A stretch of DNA of 64,000 nucleotides from Nageia nagi (taxonomy: Eukaryota; Pinophyta): positions 67,828,001 through 67,892,000 of the forward strand of contig JBITNC010000001.1 in assembly GCA_050084985.1 (NCBI GenBank), written 5' to 3'. Numbering within the stretch: the stretch's first letter is position 1; the number at the start of each line of letters is the position of its first letter. The position numbers and the translations under genes are program-made. The notes under the pieces were generated by a model. The model was not told the origin of the DNA. It saw nothing but the letters and a program-made list of their open reading frames with translations, and ran no database searches. Below, piece after piece: positions 25,301-36,752 of the stretch.

Positions 25301-27479
25301 TTTTATCACCCATGGTTTACAAACCCTCCTGATTAGGTATGGAGCTTATGGATTTTGTGTGGAGTTTAGGAATCAAGGATTATGATGTGGAGTAATTGTA
25401 ATGGTTTCCTCAATTGAACTTGAACATTGTATTTCTTTTGAATAAATTCTTAATTCAGCTTCAAAGTTTAATTGTAATGGTCAAGCCTCAAGTTTCAAAT
25501 CGTAATAGGATTAAAACTTAAACACCTTATTTCTCTTCAATTAAATGTTAATTTAGCTTCAACACCATAAATTTCTCTTTAAAAAAATCTTAATTCACCT
25601 TCAACACCATATATTTTTCTTCAAACAAAAATATTAATTCAACTTTAACACCATCTATTTATCTTCAAAAAAATCTTAATTCAACTTCAAAATAATTTTA
25701 ATGTTTGCCTTAGGTCCCAACCTGCAATATACTATTGAACAAGTTGCATGTAGAAGATGACAACAAGCTTGTTTATGAAGAAAACACCAATGTCATTCAT
25801 AATATATGAAAGTGAAAGGAGGAATGATATAGTACTCTATCATAAAGTAATTTTTTTATCAGTAACAAGATAAAAAATCAAAATCTTGATATATATTGGG
25901 ATCTTAATTTTTTTACAATGAGTTTTGCTTTTCATAAAGGGCATTAAGAATCAGGATCTTGATTTTGTTTACAATGAGCATTAAACATCAAGATCCTGAT
26001 ATAATTAAATCTACTTCCCTCCATTTTAGGACCAATTTTAGGCTTGGTGAGCCAATCCTTAGCCTTGGACTTGCAAGTATTTATTCAAGGAAATTTAATG
26101 AAAACTTTTGACTTCAAACAAATGTTTGATAAACTTTTTGATTGGATTTTTTCATGAAATTAAAATCCATTTCATATTAAACATTACATATTTCAAATAT
26201 GGAATTGTTTTACAAATGGATTAGCTTTTTTATTTTTTAATTAATTTATAGTGAAAATAGTCCATATACTTAAAATGTGAGGGTATCTAATTTTTTAATA
26301 ACATTATTTTCATTAGAGTTACTTAAGTTCTACTAGCATATTAGTTATTTTTCTATTATATAAGTTGTTATTAAATATCTAGGATAGTCACCATTTTGTT
26401 ATTCTCACACTTATTCGTGAGATGTCATGTTGACAAGTTTGTTATATCCTTTCACTTATTTAGAGTGTTTGTTACATATATTTATCATGTACTTAGCCTA
26501 TTTAAGGGCCTTGTAACATTAATACATCAAGTCCTTTTTAGTACTTTTACATTTTTAAGAATTATGAAAAAATAATTATATGGGGATAAGATATAGATAA
26601 TTCTCTAATGATAAAAAAAATTTGAAAAAAGGATAAGTTTAGGTCAAATTGTGTATCAGACATGAGCACTTTTTGAAACAAAAAACATGACCAATGCAGA
26701 ATTAACAAAAAAATATTCATGAAAATATTATGGAAAAATATTCAAGACAAGTTTCAATATCTTAGGTATTTATGACTAAAAGGATTTTAAAAAAAAATAC
26801 TTTGATTTTGGTCAAATTATGATTATCGGATGCATGCATGATATGGTCCTAAAATTGTGTATTTTAAAAAGTGATTTCTATTCACCCCTATCAAAATTAA
26901 ATTTCTATCATCTAGGTATTGAAATAAATTAAATATTTGAAAACTATAATCTAAGCACTACATTTTCATCCTAGTGATCTTTTTCATAATTTTATGTCTA
27001 AGTGCTTCAAATTTGGATATCAATTATGTTGAAACTTGAAAATAAAGGAAAATACTTCCACTTTTTGGCCAAAAAGTGGACCCAACTTCTTGCATTGACC
27101 TGCTTGTTAGTTGTTCATCTACGGGATAATTCTTCAACTTCATATTTCTAGTAGTCACATGATATTGAATCAAATGATATTTCATGTATATTTATCTTGT
27201 TCAATCATGATATACTAGATTCTTGGCCAATTATATTACATAAATATTTTCAACAAAAAATGGATAGCATTCACTTAATTCTCTTACAAATATTTCAATA
27301 TGCACTTAAACCACACTATATCTTTGGTTCCTTATATAACTACCACATACTTTGCTTCTGTTAATTAATTTATTATGATTGAAAAATTTCATGATTTTTA
27401 AGAGCATTATTACTTATATAATACTCATGAGAAAACTTGATGTGCATTTCCCATCTTCTTTATCTCCATCCTAGTTTCA
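25301..27479. other. A+T-rich stretch, no gene seen
   Basis: No credible frame, LTR or RNA gene. 25500-25700 repeats the words cttaattcaacttcaaca and tctcttcaaa in a loose array. 25860-26010 repeats gatcttgat/catcaagatcctgat words like those near 4830-4980. Confidence 0.5.
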
Positions 27480-27547
27480 TATACAAGTAGTTTAAAACTT
27501 CCAAAATTCAAGTGAACATGGAGTAGGTGGAGAATGGTGTGGAGTAG

Positions 27548-28700
27548 GTGGAGAGCGAGGTGGCTTGCATGGTCAGGGTAGATGATATAGGTGGTTTTGG
27601 AGAGGTGTTGGATCAAGGTGGAGGGGTTGGGTCCAATGGAGAGGTGTTGGATCAAGGTGGAGGGGTTGGGTCCAACTTTATGGTTCTAGAAGTTGGGGTA
27701 CCTGCAAGTAAGCATGTCATTGTTACAGTTTTGGATGCTAAGATTGAATCCAAGATCCTAGATTCTATGGAAGGTTCAGAGGCACAATTTGAAAAATAAA
27801 AGAGGTTATCTCATGCTCAAGTGGCCAAAGGGTCCAATGTAGCACCTTTAGCTTCCTATTTTAATATCTAAGCCTCAAAAGGAAAGCTTACTATCCTTCA
27901 AAAATCATTAAGATCACCATGGAGGAAGGTGCTTTGAATCTGGTGGGAAAGTTTCTAAGACCTAGACTAAATATTGATCTAGTTTGGGAATGGGCTTTTC
28001 AAAAATGGAAAATTAATGGGTGGTTTGATATCGTGGCCCTTATAAATGGAATTTAGAATTCAATCCCAATACCCAAGTCATTACATCTATGCCTATTTGG
28101 GTTAGACTTCCAATCCTTCCATTTCAATTTTGGCATGATGAAGTCCTAACAGGGATTGAGAATTGTATTAAAAACCTTATCACCAATGATAAGGGTACCA
28201 GAGAAAAATTTGACATGATCTTTGTTAGATTATGTGTTAGTATCTTTCCTTCTTCAAACCTTTTGAAATATATTGACTTAGTCTCAAATTTAGGATTTTG
28301 GTCTCAATCGATTAAGTATGAGAACCCCCTTAGAACTAGGACCATTATAAGTATAAGGGCCACACCTCCTCTTGGTGTATAGAGAAATAACTAGAAAAGT
28401 GGATGAAGAAGAAGCAACATGGGAAAGGTAATACTGAGAGAGTAGAAGTTGGTGAAACCTTAGGCCCTAGTGAAAAAGGGGTATTTGGGGGGCCACCACT
28501 TGTAATGCTTTCTCTATCCTGTAGGATCAGTATAAGGGGGCTCTACTAGAAGAGAAATCACTATATCATAAAGTGTTAGAAATGATGGGGCTAAGACTTG
28601 TATCAAAAGAAGCTTTGATCACCCTATTGGAAGACAAACAAGTGGTTGATTATCTTTTAAAGCAAAATGAGGGATACTAAAAGGAATCCTCCTCTAAGGA
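27548..28700 (+). pseudogene. LINE ORF1-like protein (DUF4283 type), broken
   Basis: The clearest block is 28089-28382, opening MPIWVRLPILPFQFWHDEVL. This matches the WVRLPxLPxxxW signature of the DUF4283 RNA-binding protein encoded first in plant LINEs. Upstream blocks (FLRPRLNIDLVWEWAFQKW-like, near 27955-28010) agree. Stops and shifts are frequent. A downstream zinc knuckle is not readable. Confidence 0.65.
27599..27676 (+). repeat. 39-bp perfect tandem duplication inside LINE ORF1
   Basis: Two copies (27599-27637 and 27638-27676) differ only at the last base. The period is 13 codons, so the frame stays open and encodes GEVLDQGGGVGSN twice. Confidence 0.9.
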
Positions 28701-29157
28701 AGATATTTTGGTTTTAGAAGAATAATACTAAGGAGAAAGGGATATTATCTCTCAAACTCAAGGAATGGAAGATCCTATAATGGGTGTATTAACTGAAGCT
28801 TTGGATATTATTCTTGAAACTAAGTTTCCACCCCCTTTGGAACTTAGCTTGGGGAATGTAGTCTAGGTGGAAAAGAATCCATATGTTCCTGCTACTTCCC
28901 TCACTTAGCCTAAAGGGGTCAAGGTTTAGGATGAAGATAAGGAATCATATTATCAAGAAGAAAATATGGTTGTTACTTTAATCTAGAAGAAGAAGAAGTA
29001 GAAACACGATGGATTAGTTGGTAAGGATCTTTCAAGAAGACCTTCTAAAGGAATGTTAAAATACTGAGAAATGAGAGATAATATAGCTAAAGGATCCTAA
29101 GCTAGCCTCTTTGGGGGTGGAGGAAAGAAAAGCAAAGTTGTGAAGCAATAAGAATCC

Positions 29158-29365
29158 TTTCATGGAATTTAAGGTGTATTTGTGCCCCCAAAAGACACAA
29201 AATGTTTTTAGCTTTAAAGAGGAAACTGAAACTCGAGGTGGTCCTTCTTCAAGAAAAACAATTATTGAAGGTATGACTCTTTCTATTAAAAATATCCTTT
29301 GGAGGGAGGCAGATTTTGTTACAGTTCATGTAGTAGGTAAATATGGAGGTATTTTGTGTTTATGG
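29158..29365 (+). pseudogene. LINE ORF2, start of the AP endonuclease domain
   Basis: A frame opening ILSWNLRCICAPKRHKMF resembles the usual ILSWNIRGL...K start of the plant LINE endonuclease, followed by a VVLLQEKQ block (LQETK expected). It is cut at 29365 by the SIRE-like insertion and continues at 38805. Confidence 0.75.
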
Positions 29366-29380
29366 TGTTGAGTATGTGTG

Positions 29381-29610
29381 ATTGTAATTGTTGTCAACAA
29401 GGTTTCGATCGGGTTCCGGAGGTTTGACCGGGTTCCGGAGGTGAAGTGTGATTGTAATTGTTGTTAACAAGGTGTTGATCGGGTTCCGAAGGTTTGACTG
29501 AGTTCCGAAGGTGAAGCGTGACTGTAACTGTTGTCAACAAGGTGTTGATCGGGTTCCGGAGGTTTTGACCGGGTTCCGGAGGTGATGAATGATTGTAATG
29601 TTGTCAACAA
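29381..29610 (+). repeat. 70-bp tandem repeat, three to four copies, in the 5' LTR
   Basis: Units begin attgtaattgttgtcaaca at 29381, 29451, 29521 and (diverged) 29592. Each has two copies of gggttccggaggt and a TTGTYAACAA near-palindrome. The same array is in the 3' LTR from 36768. Confidence 0.85.
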
Positions 29611-29658
29611 GTGATTTTGGTAAAGCCGGAGTTAGTAAACAAAGCGTTCCGGAAGAAA

Positions 29659-30376
29659 TGACGTCAACGATTTCAGGCTATCACTCAAAACCGGAGTCCG
29701 GAAGTGATGAGGTCAGCAAGGAGTGATTAAAGAGCCAGAGCCAGCGAGTAAAACATTCTGAAAGTAAGAGATGATGTCACGGGGAGAACGATGTTCACAT
29801 TTGTGAATAGAACCGGGTTCCGGAGATGATGAGGTCAGCAAAGAAAGATCAAAGAGCCAAAGTCAACGAATAAAGCATTCCGAAATGCAGAGATAAGATC
29901 AGCAAAGAGAGATTGAAATTCCGGAGTCCATAAAGTAAATGTCCCGAAAGTAAAATGTTCCGGATTAAAAAGATGATGTCACAGAGGATAAGATAGTCGA
30001 GTTTTGGTAAAGACCAGAGTCCGAAGATAAAGGTCCGGAGATAAAGGTCCGGAGATGATGACATCATGCGAGAAGCGTTTTTACTCTACTACCGGAGTCC
30101 GGAGATGATGACATCATGGTGGAGGTGTTGAAAAGTCCAGAGATAAATGTTCAGAGATAAAAGTCCAAAGACAAAAGTCTGAAGATAAAGGTCCGAAGAT
30201 GATGACATCATGCGAGAAGCATTTTTACTCTACTACCAGAGTCCGAAGATGATGACATCATGGTGTAAGTGTTTAAAAGTCCGGAGACAAAAAGTCCGGA
30301 GATAAAGGTCCGGAGATGATGACATCATGCGGGAAGCGTTTTACTCTGCTTTCGGAGTCCGGAGATGATGACATCA
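29659..30376 (+). promoter_or_regulatory. Cluster of 11 TGACGTCA-like octamers in the 5' LTR
   Basis: TGACGTCA at 29659, TGAGGTCA at 29708 and 29830, TGATGTCA at 29772 and 29974, and TGACATCA at 30059, 30109, 30203, 30253, 30320 and 30369. TGACGTCA is the palindromic bZIP (CRE/TGA) site; the others differ from it at one central base. The 3' LTR has TGACATCA where the 5' LTR has TGACGTCA, as expected from CpG decay. An enhancer role is inference. Confidence 0.5.
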
Positions 30377-30420
30377 CGCTGTATACAATAAACATTCGGC
30401 AAGCGAGACAAAGAGTTCGG

Positions 30421-30550
30421 AATTAACAGAAATATCATTATGAAGAAGACAAAGAGTCCGAAATTAACAGAAATATCATTATGAAGAAGACAAAGAGTCC
30501 GGAATTAATAGAAATATCATTATGAAGAAGACAAAGAGTCCGAAATTATC
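30421..30550 (+). repeat. 41-bp tandem repeat, about three copies, in the 5' LTR
   Basis: Units starting aattaacagaaatatcatta at 30421, 30462 and 30503, with the start of a fourth at 30544. The matching array in the 3' LTR is at about 37805-37935. Confidence 0.85.
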
Positions 30551-31406
30551 AGATACTGTCAAATCTCCGAAATTAGTGGAGAAAGAGGTACACTTGTCTA
30601 AATTGAGCAAAGGAGCGTTCGTCAGTTACAACAGATGCAGACTCAGTTAGTGAAATCCCTTTGGTGTAGGAGCAGTTACAAACAAGGATTATTTTTAGTT
30701 TGTTTTTGATAACATGTCATGATAGGAATAGATTCTTGGGGGTTTTTCTTGATGCGTAACGTTTTTCTTGAAAATGAAAGAAAAGTGTGAAGGGTGAATA
30801 GTGTGATTTAGAAGTGTGATGAGTGCATAGTGAAGGGTTGGAGTGGAGGCAAGTGTGTGTAATGAGATGTGCATGTAGAGAAGTGCAAGAGAGGAGGCAA
30901 TAGTGTGAAAGAGTGGAGTATCAAGAAAGAGTGGAGTGAGCAAACGGATATGCAGACAGTATAGAGATTGTTTAACTATGGTACTTTGGAGCTGTGTGCA
31001 GAGATCAAATAGTGAGAATTAGAGCTAGACCATTGAGGGTCTTCTAGAACTGTATTCTTTATTCCTTTTGAATATTATCTCAAGTGGGTGCTTGAGAGTT
31101 GGAGTTGGTGCTCCAAGCAGTAGGTGCTGCTTTTGCAAAGTGGTAGTTGGTGCTACCCTTCACAGTTGGTGCTGTGAATCTGTAAGCTTTCTTTAATGGC
31201 TGGATTTGGATTGGTGTCCAAGCAATCATGTTCGGGGATGTAGCCAATCTGGTGAACCTCGTTACATCTGGTGTTGTGTGATGTACTGATGTGCTTGCTC
31301 AATTCTCTCTGGTTTTTAATCTATCTTTATTTAAGAAGATTAAATTGATTATAATTTTTAATACACTGATTCACCCCCCCTCTCAATGTCACTCGAAATC
31401 CAACAA

Positions 31407-31418
31407 TTGGTATCAGAG
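31407..31418 (+). other. Primer binding site of the SIRE-like element
   Basis: ttggtatcagag one base after the LTR end, matching the initiator tRNA-Met type site. Confidence 0.88.
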
Positions 31419-31469
31419 ATAGGTTCCTACTTAGGCTATAACAGCTAAGGAGATCCAGGTAGTGACACT

Positions 31470-34400
31470 ATGGCAAGCGGAGAAGGTTTCTCATCTAACA
31501 AGGCACCTCTCTTTGATGGAAACAATTATGGTTTCTAAAAAATTCGAATGAAGACTTATCTCAGTGCATTGGGTTTTGGTACATGGGATGCTGTAAAAAG
31601 GGGTTACACTCCTCCCCCTACAGGTCCATCAGATGAAGCAGAAAGAAAGGCATTTGAATATGATGCAAAAGCAAGAAATGCTCTAATGTGCGATCTTGTG
31701 GACAGTGAACTGGTGAAAGTTATGGCATGCAAATCTGCAAAAGAAATATGGAATAAGTTGAAGAGCATTCATGAAGGAGATGATAAAGTCAAGGAAGCAA
31801 AACTCCAAACTCATAGAGCTCAATTCGAAGTTCTAAAGATGAATGAAGATGAAACCATCGAAGTGTACATGTTGAGAGTAAATGAAATTACTAATGCAAT
31901 TAGAGGTCTTGGGGAAGAAATCGAAGATCATGTTATCGTGAAAAAGGTACTACGATCTCTCACATCTCGTTTTGATTCAAAGGTGTCTGCTATTGAAGAA
32001 GCAAAAGATTTGAAACCTTTCAGTATGGATGAAATGCATGGATCACTGACTGCTTATGAAATGAGGATCAGAAAAATAAAACATTCAGAAAAGGAAGCAG
32101 CGTTTAAAGCCAATAATAGTACCAAACCCAAAATAGATTCTGACGATGAGGAACAATCTGATGGAGCAGAAGCAAATTTTGTTAGAAAGCTAAAAAGAGG
32201 AACAGGTAAATATCAAGGCAAGCTACCGTTTAAATGTTTTAACTGTGGTGGTATTGGTCATTTCATTTCAAAATGTCCATATAGAAAATTTGATAAAGAT
32301 GATCAAGAATCATATCTTGAGAAAAACCACAAAATGAAATCTCATGCTCGAAATAGAAGGTCAAATAGACAAAGCTTCATATCTAGAAATAAAGGCTCCA
32401 CTGATGATGATTCCAATAATGAATCAGAAAAAGAATACAATGAAGCATTGTTTATGGAATTTGAAGAGAAACTGAATGAAGATAATCAAAATGCCCAAGA
32501 ACATAAAAAGGAAGAGACAGATGAAGAAAATGGCTGTGAGATTGAGTATGATCCTGAAGAAGAACTAATAACAGCATTGAACGAACTGGAGAAAGAAATA
32601 AAGAAAAACGAGAGACTCTCAAAAAGGCTTGATGATGCAAGTAATACTATAGAAAACTTAAAAATAGAAGTGGAAGAATCTAAGAGAATAAATGAGAGTT
32701 TGGAGGAATAGCTTCTTGTGAAAGTTAAAAATTGCAGTAAGCTCGAAGAAGAAATAACTGGGCTACGTATGCAACTAGAGGAAGTCACCAAGAAAATCAG
32801 CTCCTTTGAATATCTAGAAGGAAGGTCGACTAAACTCAGTGAAATCATTAACAGTCAAAGAATGTTTTCTGATAAATCTAGTCTAGGATATGAATAAGGA
32901 CAATCTTCTAATGACATAAAAAGGGAAAACACAAAAGAAACCAAGAAGAAGGAGGGTGGCTCAGGACTGGAGGATGATGGCTTCACTCAAGTGCATTCCA
33001 AAAGAAGATACTCTGCAGGACCAAGAAGTACTCAGCAACATAATAGATATATCTATCCCTTCAATGGATACTGTTTCAAATGTAATGCATATGGACACAA
33101 AATTTCTGAATGTAAGTATAATATCACTCCAAGAACCTTTGTTTCTAGGAATGCATTCGGCCCACTAATGGAGTATCCTGTTGAGTGTTACAACTGTCAT
33201 GAATATGGACACATTGCCCGATTCTGCAGAAATAATCATGGCATGAGGTTCTTTCCACCGAGACAATTTCCTTCCATAAGACAGAATAAACAGTTTCAGA
33301 GCAGCCATCCATAGGAAGAAGAAAAGAATAATAAAAAACAAGAAGCTGAAATAAAAGTAAAACAAGTCTGGAAAGAAAAGGAGAAACTCAGAGAGGATAA
33401 AGAGTCTTTAATTGTTCAAACAGCATTAAAAGCTCAAGACAAACCATCACCATGGATATTAGACAGTGGATGCTCAAGTCACATGACAGGTGACAAGAAG
33501 AAATTTCAAAAACTATAGGAATATGAAGGTGGGTCAGTAAGATTTGGAAACAATGATGGCGCACAGATTATCGGCAAAGGGACAGTCAAAATAAATGACA
33601 GAAACATCAGATCCGAAGAGGTATTATTTGTTGTGGGACTGAAGCATAATTTGTTAAGCATAAGTCAAATATGTGACAAAGGACATGATGTAATTTTCAA
33701 AAAGCATGGCTGTGAGATCCGAAGGGTAAATAGTGGTAGACTTGTAGCAGTTGGTACACGAACCTGTGGCAATTTATACACCTTATCAGATATTTCAGAG
33801 GGATCATGTCTTTTAGGCAAGGAGAGTGATGATTGGCTATGGCATAAGAGATTGGGACACATCTGTTTTAAAAACTTGATGAACATTTGCTCAAAAAGAG
33901 CAGTAAGAGATATGCCTAGTATCAGCAAACCAGCAAATGATATTTGTGATTCATGCCAAAGGGGAAAGCAAACTCGAGCAAAGTTCAAAGTGAAAGAATA
34001 TCACACCAGCAGACCATTGGAAATCATACACACCGACCTATGCGGACCAATGCGAACACAAAGCATCAATGGAGATAAGTATTTTATTCTGTTCATAGAT
34101 GATTATTCAAGAATGACTTGGGTGCAATTTTTGAAACATAAATCTGAAGCATTTGAAATGTTCAAAGCATTTAAAAATCAAGTAGAAAATCAGATGGAGA
34201 GGAGAATTAAATGTCTTCGCTCAGACAGAGGAGGTGAGTTCACTTCTGATGATTTTTCTGAGTTTTGCATACAACACGGAATTAAAAGACAATTCTCTGC
34301 AGCAAGAACTCCACAACAAAATGGAGTAGTTGAAAGAAAAAATAGAGCAGTACAAGAAATGGCTCGAACCATGCTGATAGAAAGCAATGTTGCTGATAGG

Positions 34401-36545
34401 TTCTAGAAAGAAGCAGTGCATACTGCAGTGCACATTCAAAATAGATGTATGATGCGACCACATGAAGATAGAACACCATATGAATTATGGTTTGGAAGAA
34501 AAGCTACGGTGAGGCACTTCAAAATCTTTGGCAGTAAATGCTATATCAAGAGAATAGAAGAAAATTTAGGAAAGTTTGAGGATAGATCTGATGAAGGCAT
34601 CTTTCTTGGTTACTCCTCGAAGAGCAAAGCATACAGGTGTTACAATAAAAGGACAAAAACAATCGTTGATAGTGCTGATGTTCATGTTGATGAGCAAAGA
34701 GATCTTCCCAGGAGAAATGATGATGATGATCTTCCTAACTATCAAGATTCAGTTGAAGAAGATAAAAAGAATAAAAACAAATCTAAGCCTCCTGTACAGC
34801 AATCACAAGTGAAGAAACCAGAAGATTCAAACTCGCCAAGTAACCCAAACAGTGTTTCAGAAAGTGAGTTGGAAGAAGCTGAAAATTCAAAAATTCCACC
34901 AAAAAGATGGCACAAGGATCATCCACAAAAGCAAATCATCGGTGAGCTTCATACAGGCATCCAAACTCGCAGAGGGGTTTCAAGCACCTATTCTCTCCTA
35001 TCCAATATAGAGCCTAAAAATGTCTCAAAAGCTAGCCAAGATAAATGCTGGATGAAAGCAATGGAGGAAAAACTCACTCAAATTGAAAAGAATGAAACAT
35101 GGGAACTCGTTCCTAGACCAGCCAACAAAAATGTGATTGGCACAAAGTGGGTTTTTCGAAATAAGTTGAATGAAGATGGGATAGTGGTTCGAAATAAAGC
35201 TAGACTTGTCTGCAAGGGATATGCTCAAGTTGAAGGAATTGATTTTGAAGAAACTTTTGCACCTGTGGCCAGATTAGAAGCTATTCGCATGTTTTTAGCT
35301 TTTGCAGTGTATAAAGACTTCACAGTTTATCAAATGGATGTAAAATCAGCCTTTCTAAATGGCAAAATTGAGGAAGAAGTTTATATTGAACAGCCAGATG
35401 GTTTCCAATTGGGAGAGAATCCTAATCTGGTATGCAAACTAAAGAAGGCTCTGTATGGTTTAAAATAGGCACCTCGAGCATGGTACTCCAGACTTGATAC
35501 ATATCTTCAGCAGCAAGGTTTTAGAAAAGGAATGGTGGATAGCAATTTATACATTAAATCAGAAAAGGAAAATCAGCTAATTGTTGTTGTCTATGTAGAT
35601 GATATAATTTTTGGAGGAAGCAAGAATGAGCTATGTAAAAATCTTGCTGACAACATGCAAACAGAATTTGAGATGTCTATGATAGGTGAGCTTGCATTTT
35701 TTCTTGGTTTACAAATCAATCAGTTGAAGAATGGCATGTTCATTTCTCAAATCAAGTATGTTAAGGAGATGCTGAAAAAGTTTACCATGGAAGACTGTAA
35801 ACCTGTGAGTACCCCTATGACGGCAGACTGCAAATTAAGCAAGGATGATAAAGCACCAACATTAGATCAAACACAATACAGGTCAATGATTGGAAGTTTA
35901 TTATATTTGACAGCTACTAGACCGGATATTCTTCAAGCAGTATGTATGGTTGCTCGATTTCAAGCAAATCCCAAAGAAACACATGTTACTGCAGTAAAAA
36001 GAATATTTAGATATCTCAAAGGTACAGTAGAATATGGTTTATGGTATCCTAGAGGAAAGGACCTTACACTTAGTGCCTTTTCAGATGCAGACTGGGCAGG
36101 ATGCGTGGATGATAGGAAGAGCACCAGTGGAGGAGCATTTTATTTGGGTAATAATCTTGTTAGCTGGCACAGTAAAAAGCAAGACTCAGTATCCCTATCT
36201 ACAGCAGAAGCAGAGTATATAGCAGCAACTTCTTGCTACACACAGATTCTATGGATGAAGCAGATGCTAAAATATTTTGGTATAGAAATTAACGAACCCA
36301 TATCAGTTCTATGTGATAACACAAGTGCAATCAATATATCCAAAAATCCTATTATGCACTCACGAACAAAGCATATTACAATCAGATATCACTTTCTAAA
36401 AGAACACGTTGCACAAGGAGAAGTACAATTGGATTTTGTTCCAACCACAGAGCAAGTAGCCGACATATTTACAAAGCCTTTGCCCAAAGACGTCTTCAAA
36501 AATCTTCGCAACAAGCTAGGAGTTGTTGTCCTTCCCAAGCATTAG
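31470..36545 (+). pseudogene. Copia gag-pol of the SIRE-like element: one intact frame with seven premature stops
   Basis: ATG at 31470 (MASGEG) to TAG at 36543-36545, 1,692 codons, no frameshift. Premature stops: TAA 31536, TAG 32709, TAA 32895, TAG 33312, TAG 33516, TAG 34404, TAG 35466. Gag has a UBN2-like core, knuckle CFNCGGIGHFISKC, a Glu/Lys-rich coiled coil (about 32450-32850), then CFKCNAYGHKISEC and CYNCHEYGHIARFC. Protease has the intact DSGCSSHM near 33463. Integrase has an HHCC region (33840-33960), HTDLCGPM, FIDDYSRM and RSDRGGEF. RT has [11 protein letters not shown] and YVDDIIFGG near 35590. RNase H has STAEAEYIAA near 36200 and the C-terminal DIFTKPLPKD. Apart from the stops, catalytic motifs are conserved, so the loss is recent. 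It supplies capsid, protease, integrase and RT/RNase H. Confidence 0.93.
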
Positions 36546-36752
36546 CTAGTTCTGGACGTCACATTCTCAGGGGGAGTGCTTATTTTTCATTCCTATATTG
36601 TTTCTGTGTATCCTGTGTTTCCTGAGAATGTCATGTATGGACTCAGGGGGAGTCTGTAAATGCCCTTTGTTATTGTTGACAAAGGGGGAGAGAAAAGTCC
36701 CGATGTTGGTGTCTGATCAGTTGGTGTTGCCAACAATTCCAAAGGGGGAGAT
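36546..36752 (+). other. 3' noncoding region with four purine runs, last one the polypurine tract
   Basis: cagggggag near 36568 and 36644, aaagggggag at 36681-36690, and aaagggggagat at 36741-36752, the last directly before the 3' LTR and therefore the likely plus-strand primer. Repeated purine runs are seen in SIRE-type elements. Confidence 0.75.

Larger units (their letters stand above)
29366..31405 (+). repeat. 5' LTR of the SIRE-like element
   Basis: 2,040 bp. From the left it has three to four copies of a 70-bp repeat, a region dense in tccgga words and TGACRTCA-like octamers, a 41-bp tandem repeat, and a single-copy right half. Much richer in CpG than its surroundings, and the CpGs are visibly decaying to TpG/CpA between the two LTRs. 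Confidence 0.92.

Noticed and set aside
27425-27655. 76-residue minus-strand frame
   Set aside because: Antisense to the LINE ORF1 start and its 39-bp repeat.
29659-30560. Possible CRISPR array from regularly spaced LTR repeats
   Set aside because: Repeats are adjacent or overlapping with no unique spacers, occur in both LTRs, and the genome is eukaryotic.
30695-30943. 82-residue minus-strand frame, repeated at 38089-38337
   Set aside because: It is duplicated only because it lies in both SIRE-like LTRs; low-complexity Leu/His/Thr content.
32452-32848. Ser/Leu-rich minus-strand frames in the SIRE-like gag
   Set aside because: Antisense shadow of the Glu/Lys-rich coiled-coil segment.
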